Origin: Corticium candelabrum
Lineage: Eukaryota; Porifera; Homoscleromorpha; Homosclerophorida; Plakinidae
Assembly (NCBI RefSeq): GCF_963422355.1
Contig: NC_085088.1
Coordinates: 2,823,431 to 2,887,430 of the forward strand
Length of the DNA stretch: 64,000 bases
Reading direction: 5' to 3'
Shown: positions 24,143-60,772 of the stretch, piece by piece
Position numbering within the stretch: the first letter of the stretch is position 1
Layout of the letters: each line of letters opens with the position of its first letter
The notes under the pieces: generated by a model
The model's database searches: none
Seen by the model: the letters and a program-made list of their open reading frames with translations, nothing else
Told to the model about the DNA's origin: nothing
Program-made: the position numbers and the translations under genes

Positions 24143-26005
24143 ATGAGGCCATACAGATTGTTACTTGGCCTTCTCTCTATTTCTGTGATGCTTTTATTAA
24201 TGCATTGGCTGTTTCGACCGTCGTCAAGTGTCTCATCAGTCAAAACCGATTTCGGCACAACGAAAACGCGCGCCATTCGCTCCACCGACACGCACATCAC
24301 ATTCCGAACGTCTCTTCAATTGTCACAGCAAAGAAAACGGGACGATGAAAAGGTCCACGAAAATTTGGCCACAGAAGGTAGGAAGGTCGGTAGACTGACA
24401 GTGGGAGTTGTGACGGCTTTCTCGGAGAACCACGTCGAGGAATCAGTAGATATGATTGCCTCGCTGCAGAGCTACTCTCCTGCTAGCACAATAATCGTAT
24501 ACAATCTTGGCATCAATAATTCGTCTCTGGAAAAGGTGTGGCTACATGTTGTGACGTCATTAATATTGATTTAAATATAGTATGGATTAAGTTAAGTTAG
24601 TAAATAATTGTTATTAAGTTAGTAGATGCTGACAGGTTGTGGGATGCAGAGACTGGAGATTGAGGCCCAGTTATGCCCGCAAGGTATTATTAGAGAGCGT
24701 AGCTCAAAACACAAACTCTATGTTTCGTGATCTTGCAAAGTCATAAGTTTCAGAATAGAATTTTTGTAAGCTTTGTTGATCAATGAACTAACGCAGGCAT
24801 AGTCTGTGGAAGTTTCTTACTGTAGTGTGGGAGTCAAAGGAAAACTATGCGTACATAAGGACGGGTGCAGCAACCACTTCCTAGTGTACTACCATCCTCT
24901 AGTCAGTCTCTTACTGCATTATTTTGTTCGGAGTTTATTGTTGTTATTTCTGTTGTGTGCACTTGGGATTGAACGTTGGGATTTCATGTGTAGTGTAGTC
25001 GTACTCAGACACAGACCCTTTACTACATACAATAGAGTCTGTGTTTGAACACGACAGTGGCATTGCTATGCATGAACCTGGGGAGGCCATGGCCTTCCCA
25101 ATATTTAGAGGGTGTGGCCTCTTAGATGATAGACAAGGTCTCATAAAAGTTAAACCCTAGCAGCTGGCCTCCCCGATTGAAGGTCCAGCTATACCCTCGC
25201 CCTTGAACACGACAACAGTCACACAACTAGAGTATTAATTAATATATTGTAGTAAGATGTGTTGTACATGTACATGTACTGATCTCTCTGTTGTGTGTGA
25301 TAATGCAGTTGAAGTCATTTTGCAATGTTGAAATTCGGACGTTTCCTTTCCACCGTTACGGTAGACACTTTCAAAATCTAGAAGTTTGCGCGTGGAAGCC
25401 AATTATTGTTCAGGTTAGCCAATTTGTTCTTTAGTTTTTGCTACAAAGATGGACTAAGGCTACAATTACTTTAGGAAGTCCTCGGTGAATTTCCTATAAT
25501 ATTTTATGGTGATGCATCTATTCGCTTAACTAGAGACATCGGCAATCTACTGCGGCTTGTACAGACTGGCAGTCCTATTGTTGGGCAGTCAACTGCACCT
25601 TCTGGTCCTGCCGGCTCTTATACACACGATGGCACGTTAGCATTTTTTAACATTTCACGAGATCAGTACAAGGATGTGGACATGTTTGCGGCGACGTACT
25701 TTGTAATGAAGCAAACGCCTGTTGTTGACACAATCGTGCAGCAGTGGGTTTTGTGTGCTATGGATCCCGGCTGCATTTCGCCACTCGGTGCTCACAAGTG
25801 GCCGTGCTTGACGAATCTGCAGGAGATGGATCATAACGCTTTCATTGGTTGCCACAGATACGATCAGTCTGCATTGAGCATCATTCTATTCAAGGTATTG
25901 GGTAGAAGTGGCTATAACGGATGCATACAAGAATCATCGGCACACACCACAGTAGCTATACATCGCTACAAGACAAACTACAACATGGTTCACGTTTGTC
26001 ACTAA
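24143..26005 (+). CDS. Type II membrane protein, DUF1647/glycosyltransferase-like
   Basis: Three exons, 24143-24535, 25309-25413 and 25475-26005, all in phase 0 with GT-AG introns, give a 342-residue protein. The N-terminus has a short cytoplasmic head and a signal anchor (LLLGLLSISVMLLLMHWLF), then a stem. The lumenal part starts VGVVTAFSENHVEESVDMIA and continues ASTIIVYNLG. Exon 2 gives FHRYGRHFQNLEVCAWKPII. Exon 3 starts EVLGEFPIIFYGDASIRLTR; the xDAS block is typical of the nematode-type DUF1647 family with a nucleotide-sugar-transferase-like fold. CRRxxQSAL-type text appears as CHRYDQSALSIILF, and the protein ends soon after TTVAIHRYKTNY. Golgi location and sugar-transfer activity are inferences from the family. 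The first Met is directly before the anchor, which supports the start. Confidence 0.75.
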
Positions 26006-27716
26006 AAAGCCTCTTTACTCTAAGCAATATAGAGATGCTATTATATATGTGATTGATATTAAATTTAGTGCATTCTGTGTATGCTGGAATGGAGACATAC
26101 ATATATGAAATTGTAACTAAAACTTTAAATTGTTTATTATTGTATATGAATAATATACTAAATAAGTTTATGTTTTGGCAACATGAACACTGATGATGCA
26201 TGCAGTTTTGTGGCATAAATGTCCAAGATTTCATGTTTAGTCAAACGTATTTTTGTGCACTTGCTTGCAGTAAAGGTTTGGATTGATGTATCTTGGTTGG
26301 TGAAAGTTGACCCGTGTGTTCATTTTATGGTTAATAATAATTCAGATGCATCTATTATAGTAGAAATCATTGACATTGACCTAACAGATAACACTTGGTG
26401 TTGTCATTGGAGTATGTTATAGAATATTGATGTTAGCTGTAATGTGTTTCATGCTTTTGTACGTGTCGTGTAAGTTGAACACTAAATGTTTGACAATAAA
26501 TAGTTACGTTATCCATTCACGTAGCTATTGCTGGTAGTGGCCAGCGAAATAGCATGACTAGCTGCCACGCTATTTTATCCCTGGAGGTAACCCAAATGTC
26601 TACCGGTAACATCACACTACATACCAGTACCGATACCATCAAGTCCCTCATACCATAGGTACATGCTACATGTGCCTGACAAAGCCCTAGGCCAACAATG
26701 ATGTTGCCTATTGGTCTACTGTCAGTGCACCGGTCACTTCCTTGACATGCAAGCTTCTGTTGGCTGTTGATATTTTATTAGAGGCTTGGTATGAAAGTAT
26801 ATCTTTTCAACCTCAGTCTAAAAGTCAGTGGTCTCGCTCGGATGACGCAGCCGTAGGGTCTGGCTACGCGAGACCATGTTATCAGTCAGTTGATAGACAA
26901 AAAGCAGGGGTGTTGTTACCGGGGCAACAGAGCAAAACTTGGCTCCAGAAGGCTTCAGTGAAACTAAAAATTTATTGTGTCCCTGTGCTGGAGTCCAGTC
27001 TCTGTCAATACCATGTCAGAGTTTAGACTCTGGGTTCGGCCAGTACTGTATGAGAATTATGCTATCAATGATCTGTTTATACAAGGCTACATGGAAGATG
27101 ACAGCTGAGGGTACCATAGCAGCACGTGTATGTAGTATATTGCGACCAGAGCTGACCCTAGCTATAGTGCGCAGCAAGCCTCTGGGTGTCCAAGGGCTTT
27201 GGCCAGTGTGCTGGGCAGCAACACCCAAATTTGGCTTCAAAATTGACAACCACCTACAACCCTGAAAAAGTATGGGTAAGCTCCTGGCTCAATTTAATTT
27301 TAGGTATAAGGTAGGTGGTCTTAGACTCGCTAGCAGCTTTTCTTTCGCTAGCAGCTTTTCTTTTGCTAGGATAGTACCACTTGTTGGAAACACGTGCTTT
27401 TACACGTGAAGGTACCGGCGGCGTATCTGCTGCTGGAGTAGTTAGCTGTTTCCTGACTACAAGAACGCTGATGAAGAGGATGGAGAGTGGTGTCTGTGTC
27501 AATCACTGCAGGCGATGACCTCAAGTTTTTTCATTTTTTTATTGTTAGAGCATGGACCGATAATTTCTTGGACACTCAACATAACAACATGATGTTAATG
27601 TATGAGGACATACAGTACTGTACTAAGTAGTTTAGATAATATAATTATTGGCGCACGTATAAATAGTTCCATCACTTCAACTGTCATAGACTTTGATCTT
27701 ACTTTTTAGTTTTCAG
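26006..27716. other. Mostly empty spacer with a degraded TIR copy
   Basis: A GGTCTGGCTACGCGAGACC end like that of the TAGTCTCGCG family lies at ~26857-26875. A GGTCTCGC partner about 45 bp upstream suggests another decayed short copy. The minus frame at 27254-27502 contains a doubled KRKAASERKAASE motif, but I do not recognise it. No confident gene. Confidence 0.4.
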
Positions 27717-28409
27717 TTAGTAATCGACCAGAAGAGTAACAGCGAGCAGAATTCCCGACTTAATTCCACAACCGAAATAGCGTCGAGACCGAGCACTGGA
27801 CGTCATCGTCGATCTAGTCTGATTGGTGTCGGGGGTTGCTGTAGTCTGGTTTGCCTCGAAATGTCCGTCATTGCAAAGGTCGCTGTCGCAGCACCGAACA
27901 CAGTTTCCACCCGATACCGACTTGCAGTCATTGCTCACGTGACACCACGTTTCCACGACACATCCGCGTTGAAATGACGTCGTCGTGCCTCCCAAGACTT
28001 GAGGAAGCGAATACTCAATGGTACGACACACGCCTCCGACTCCGCACGTAACCGTTTCGCGATGCATGTCGCACTCGACCCTACTAGTCAGCGAACAAAA
28101 GTAACACCGGCGCAGTGCGATACTTCTGTTGTTGCAGAGGTCGGAATCGCAGCATTCGGTCTCGTTATTGCTTGTGCAGTTGGCACGACATCCGCGCTCG
28201 TTTGTTTGCATGTAGCAGGAGGTTGAATTGCCGACGCATTCTGTTGTATTCATTTGATTGACTACGTTGTGACACGATGCCGACATTGTGTTGTTGGTGT
28301 TGTTGTTGTTGCTGCAGTCGGTTGCGTTAGAGCATCCGCATTGGTAGCAGCGCAGAGCGCTGGCGCTAAGCAGGGCGGTTGCGAAGAGAATGATGCACGA
28401 CGGGTTCAT
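27717..28409 (-). CDS. Ly6/uPAR-type surface protein, two-domain paralogue
   Basis: A 230-residue protein in one exon. The signal peptide is MNPSCIILFATALLSASA. The first domain (~19-93) starts LRCYQCGC and ends CCDSDLCNN. The second (~100-177) starts RRCYFCS and ends CVRCCDSDLCNDG. Both show the CCxxDxCN three-finger signature. An Asn/Thr-rich linker and a hydrophobic tail (GILLAVTLLV) follow, consistent with a GPI anchor. The first domain carries an unusual Asn-run (NNNNTNNT) and many N-glycosylation sites. Domain order, spacing (second domain preceded by CxxCS) and the absence of introns match the gene at 16914-17657, so the two arose by duplication. The tail RSRRYFGCGIKSG before the hydrophobic stretch is basic, so a short transmembrane form is a second possibility. 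Confidence 0.85.
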   Translation of the reverse strand: MNPSCIILFATALLSASALRCYQCGCSNATDCSNNNNTNNTMSASCHNVVNQMNTTECVGNSTSCYMQTNERGCRANCTSNNETECCDSDLCNNRSIALRRCYFCSLTSRVECDMHRETVTCGVGGVCRTIEYSLPQVLGGTTTSFQRGCVVETWCHVSNDCKSVSGGNCVRCCDSDLCNDGHFEANQTTATPDTNQTRSTMTSSARSRRYFGCGIKSGILLAVTLLVDY

Positions 28410-29401
28410 TGCTGTCGGTCTATCGCAGCTGACAAGCTCGGAGAATCGTTTGTGTGAGAAGTTTTGAGGTGGAGAGTCTCTATTGAGAAAGACATATAGC
28501 AGCAGCTTAATTAATTAATCTAGACTCGCTAAGAATCATGCAGTTTGCAAAGGCTTTTGTACTTTACACGTACTTTACCTTGGACGGTTGAGTAGACGGT
28601 CTGTTTGGACGGTTTGCGATGTGGAATCTGCGCCAGGGCTCGGCTCGTTGCTGCTCTGCCGTCCACGTGATTCATGGCGGGACAGGGCGACAAGGGTCCA
28701 TAACCCTACTGTATATAGTCTAATGTCGATTCGTATACTACTTTACTACTCGTATTAACTTTTACGTATAGTTTATCGTAAACTTAGGTAGCATCGTGTT
28801 GACTGAAAAGGGGCGTGGCTAGCGAGACTACACACTCTGTATCTGTAGGTGTGAGAGGCATCGATGTTTAGGTTCATCTAATACTAACGTTAAAACGGTG
28901 AGGTTTTTGTCTATGCGGTTGTGTAGTCGACAAGTACTCGTATTTTGGCGCCGACTAGAGGCCGGTAAGGAGTCCGACTAGCCAACCCTACTTTTCATGC
29001 GATTGCGGGAAATTTCCGTCCGTAGGACAGTGTGTACTGCACGGTGTCTCGACTTTGCACTGTGCCTAGTGCTTCAATTGCCTTTTGTTTTGTTAATTAA
29101 CTAGAGTTTTGTGGCGGCAATCACGTAAACAGATTTTGTCTAGACGAATTAGTTTTGAAAGGGTGGATGATTCTAGGTGGTAGTGAGTGTTTGTTTGTTG
29201 AAATGTGTTCGTAGCAAATTGTTAGACAATCTCGTTGCTAGTAAATTGTGTATATCAAACGCTAATCTCGCACTTTCAGACTTTGCAGAGCAAGAGTGTG
29301 GTTGCACTAGAATTTTAGCGCGCTTTCTACGCGAGAAGACGCCTACTGTTGGACACCACGATCTCACTGTGTGACCGCGTACGGGACACCGTTGGGGTCA
29401 C
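28410..29401. other. Spacer and peptide deformylase upstream region
   Basis: No supportable gene. A degraded TIR-like ggctagcgagacta occurs at ~28818. The last few hundred bases likely include the deformylase promoter. Confidence 0.4.
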
Positions 29402-30007
29402 GTGATTCAGTCAGTTGCTTTGATGTGGCGGCTTTTGCGCGAGTTTCGCCGCAGTCAACTCCTCGACAAAGTATCTGTCGTGCAAGCTGGTCACGTGGTG
29501 CTTAGACAAGCAGCAGCTCCCGTGGACCCTCGGGCTATTGCTAGTGAGGAAATTCAGGCAATCGTAGGCAAGATGCACAAGATTTTGGACGATACAGAAC
29601 ATCATGGCTTGTCAGCACCACAAATAGGAGTCGCTCTTCAGATCATGATTGTGCAGATCACAGCACGTCAATTGAAAGATCTAGGCAAGAGGACCGTGTC
29701 AGCATTGCAAATGACTGAGCTTAGACGGAGGGTTTTTATTAACCCAAAGCTCTCAATTATCGACTCTAGTGTGGTGATAGAGCGTGAGGGATGTCTCAGT
29801 GTGTTTGGGCATTCTGCTTGTGTGCCGAGAGCTCGAGAGGTTTGTGTGTCGGGGTTGGATGAAAATGGCGAGCAAGTACAGTTGAGAGCGAGAGGATGGG
29901 CTGCGAGGATAGTACAGCACGAAATAGATCATTTACAGGGACTACTGTTTGTTGATAAAATGAAATCTCGCACTTTTGCAAACGACCACTGGATTGATCG
30001 AAGGTAA
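29402..30007 (+). CDS. PDF: Peptide deformylase, mitochondrial
   Basis: A single-exon, 201-residue metalloenzyme that removes the formyl group from the initiator Met of proteins made in mitochondria. All three family motifs are present: GLSAPQIGV (residues ~70-78; the G-x-x-A-x-Q element), EGCLSV (~138-143; metal-binding Cys) and QHEIDHLQG (~173-181; two metal-binding His and the catalytic Glu). The N-terminus MIQSVALMWRLLREFRRSQL is basic and amphipathic, as in mitochondrial presequences. A second Met (MWRLL, 29423) could be the true start. Length fits animal PDF after the presequence. No intron is needed, unlike most neighbours. No breakage is visible. Confidence 0.93.
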   Translation: MIQSVALMWRLLREFRRSQLLDKVSVVQAGHVVLRQAAAPVDPRAIASEEIQAIVGKMHKILDDTEHHGLSAPQIGVALQIMIVQITARQLKDLGKRTVSALQMTELRRRVFINPKLSIIDSSVVIEREGCLSVFGHSACVPRAREVCVSGLDENGEQVQLRARGWAARIVQHEIDHLQGLLFVDKMKSRTFANDHWIDRR

Positions 30008-30103
30008 TCCTTTGATCGACTGAACGTAGTGTGTGTATATTAGTAGACAGTAATCTATTGTATATATGTACATATCAGACAATGAAAGATGGAGATGGAG
30101 GAT

Positions 30104-30104
<1 letters not shown>

Positions 30105-30157
<53 letters not shown>
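30105..30157. repeat. (AT)n microsatellite
   Basis: TA repeats of ~50 bp just after the deformylase gene. A second compound tract, (TTG)n-(GT)n, lies at 30407-30469. Confidence 0.95.
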
Positions 30158-30159
<2 letters not shown>

Positions 30160-30425
30160 GTATATATAATATGCATGTCAGTTGAAATCTTGCTTTCTGC
30201 ATCAAACCAAACAGCAATTTCAAACTGTTTAGTTTACGTATCTTGCAAAAGCACAGTATGACATGTGCAGGAAGTGGTAACGAAACTCAGCTCTACTTAA
30301 GAGTCTACGATCCAGTATAGAATGTGACTGGTTTGGCAGAAAGTGTTATGTATATATAAAGTAGTTAATAGGGGCTGAAACTGTAGTTATTGTTGCAAGG
30401 GTAATTGTTGTTGTTGTTGTTGTTG

Positions 30426-30469
<44 letters not shown>

Positions 30470-31066
30470 TTGGAATTCACTGTTAAGTGTAAGTAGAGTT
30501 GCTGCTTTACCATAAAACATGGCCTAGCCATTTTGCTTAGATACTTAACTTTTATTAGTAGACCTATTATACCTATTGACAATGGTCATCATACCATCAC
30601 CATTGGCTTAATTTGATACCAAAGATATTAATGGCTCAGCTTGTCCAATTCAATTCTACAAAACTGGGACTCTGCAATGTCTTTCAGACATCAACTCCGA
30701 AGTCTACAGCCTACAAGGGCACTAAAACTTGCCATTGGATCATCTCGTACTTAGTAAACAGTTTCCTTCATGTGTTGATTGGATAGGAAATATACTACGC
30801 CATTTAGTCCATGGGCAATATTTGTGTGTGTTTGCCTTTGGTTGTGTAACAGGAACCAGTTAGTTGCATACTGCAGCATTAGGCTGCAGTGACTAGACAA
30901 AGTAGGTAGGGACATCGATGCCAAACATTGTGCCTTCATACAACACCCAAGACATCCGCTGCATCATTTGACCACCTGTAACCAATTTGAAATCGAGAAT
31001 AACACTTAAATATATTTATTTCATTAACAATGGTAATGATAGTTAATAATATATAATCACGATCTA

Positions 31067-44143
<13,077 letters not shown>

Positions 44144-44746
44144 GTTCTCGCCGACACCAACCCTTGCATCGGTGTTGGAGTCGTTTTGTTTTTGGTAGGT
44201 GAACTCACGTGGCGGACACAACTAACGTGCTTTAGCAATATGATCACGTGACCAACAAGGCTAGCTACGACTAAATCTCTCCGAGTCTCTAGATAAAGTA
44301 TACATATAAATTGCTGCATTTAGCGTTTGCACGGTTCTAATTAAAATTTTTACTTTGTTTATATGTCCAAATGTTTACAATCTAGACTTCATGCAACACT
44401 CATTTGATGTCACGTGACTAAGTGTACAAATAGTCAAAAGTTTAAACTCTAAAAATGCTAGTTTCTAGTTGTCTGACCAATGAGAAAGTAAAATACTAAT
44501 TAATAAATACTTTGGAAGCATGCGTTGAAGGAACTGCAAGACATCGACAAACAGCCATCTTCTCGCAGATTGGAACTGTGTTGAAGTCTTTTGTTGAGAT
44601 GTGACACTCACGGGACTGACAAAACTAACACGCTCTATTAGTGATATTCCAACATACCACCCGTACACAGAGACTTACAAATGAGTTTGTACAGCACGTG
44701 GACAAGCTAAAGGTACAACGTTTCTATTCTTTCAAATACGTCTAGC
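44144..44746. promoter_or_regulatory. MBTPS1 upstream / RBM39 3' interval
   Basis: 603 bp separate the RBM39 stop from the MBTPS1 start on the same strand. It should hold the RBM39 3' untranslated region and the MBTPS1 promoter. I could not mark individual signals. Confidence 0.4.
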
Positions 44747-53313
<8,567 letters not shown>

Positions 53314-53384
53314 TTTCCCTTCAATCACAACAACAATAACTCAGCAGCACAAACAACATTCACTGTCCAGGGTCGTAGGATGCC

Positions 53385-53637
53385 ACAATGATGATGATCT
53401 ACGTTTGTATGGTGTCTGTCCATGATGATCTACGTTTGTATGGTGTCTGTCCATGATGATCTATGTTTGTATGGCGTCTGTCCATGATGATACGTTTGTA
53501 TGGTGTCTGTCCATGATGATCTACGTTTGTATGGTGTCTGTCCATGATGGTCTACGTTTGTATGGCATCTGTCCATGATGATACATTTGTATGGTGTCTG
53601 TCCATGATGATCTACATTTGTACGGTGTCTGTCCATG
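53385..53637. repeat. 31-bp minisatellite upstream of RBM39
   Basis: About eight copies of atgatgatctacgtttgtat followed by ggtgtctgtcc, some lacking a few bases. It lies ~70 bp upstream of the RBM39 start codon, in the interval shared with NFS1. Confidence 0.95.
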
Positions 53638-54604
53638 TGGTAAAGATATGGCAATTATGATGAGCATCCGATAATGCAAACAGACAACTAAACTACTGCA
53701 ACCAAACTAATGGTACTCAGTTGGTCAGTGTAGCTACACATTCCAGAATCAGCCCTGAAACCTCCACATTCAGACAGAAATCAGCGAACGAGTTAGGACA
53801 CTACTAAAGTCTGTCCACGCTGACTTCTCCCTCAGGAAATCATGAATATCTTTGACAGCAAGATCCTAGAGACATGCTAAACACTTCATTCTAGAGCTCA
53901 AGGTCATGCCATTCTTTGGGTATGCATTGCAGAGTAACTTCAGCCAACATTGTTATGCAAATTGCTTACGTAGCTACTCTAACCAATAGACAGCCTTCAA
54001 TTGAGAGACCAACCCACCCTTTATGCTAATAACTAATCGCTCATTGGATAAACGCTGGGAACATCTGCCCATGCAAGAGCCACACAAGCTTGGGGGAAGG
54101 CAGAGGATTGACTTTAGTCTACAATGAACACAATGTCGCTTTGCCACAATAATCTATAGCCAAGGTGACACACAGACAAGTACCCGTATGCACCCACCAA
54201 CATTCATAACATAGTTGGCTACAAAATTCAGCTCTACATCCGGGATTTCCAACTAGGACGCACGTGCTTCCCAAATCACCCAAAGGAGCCCCATCTTCAA
54301 AATTGCAGAGAACAATGCCACATGATTATTCTACGCGCAGACCGCTTTTCTGCCTAGTAATCAACTGCGTTTCAGAAAACAAACGTCGTGCAGAATTCAC
54401 GCAAACTGGACACCCCTTTCTAGTCTACACTACTTCTTACTGACTCTGAGTATGCAGATGTCCACAAAACAGTCAAAAAACCAACCGAACGACGAACAGA
54501 GAATCGAAAGCCGAAACGTAATGACAACGTGACCTTGTCGGGTAGCTAGTTGAATTCAACAGATACATTTACAGAGGTGTACGTGCTAGGTCTACGTGTT
54601 CGTA
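53638..54604. promoter_or_regulatory. Shared upstream interval of divergent RBM39 and NFS1
   Basis: The start codons at 53313 (minus) and 54605 (plus) are 1.29 kb apart with no other gene between, so the promoters of both genes should lie here. No specific box could be assigned. Confidence 0.5.
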
Positions 54605-60615
<6,011 letters not shown>

Positions 60616-60772
60616 CCAATCACTCATAATGCAATACATTCTCTCAGCAGTCTACAAGTACAAACCCCGTACATAACATATAGAATAAGATAATTGCAGC
60701 CCCTCAGTACAATACAAACGTGACTAAGCTGTGTCAATCAAAATAAAGAAATACATATACTACTTTGTTGTT

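Noticed and set aside
27254-27502. Minus-strand frame with KRKAASERKAASE repeats as a gene
   Set aside because: The repeat is a short local duplication (gctagcagcttttctttc); no recognisable domain or clear exon ends.
53385-53637. 31-bp repeat as a CRISPR array or coding repeat (HHGQTPYK-type frame on the minus strand)
   Set aside because: No spacers, and the frame is broken by units of different length; a tandem minisatellite.
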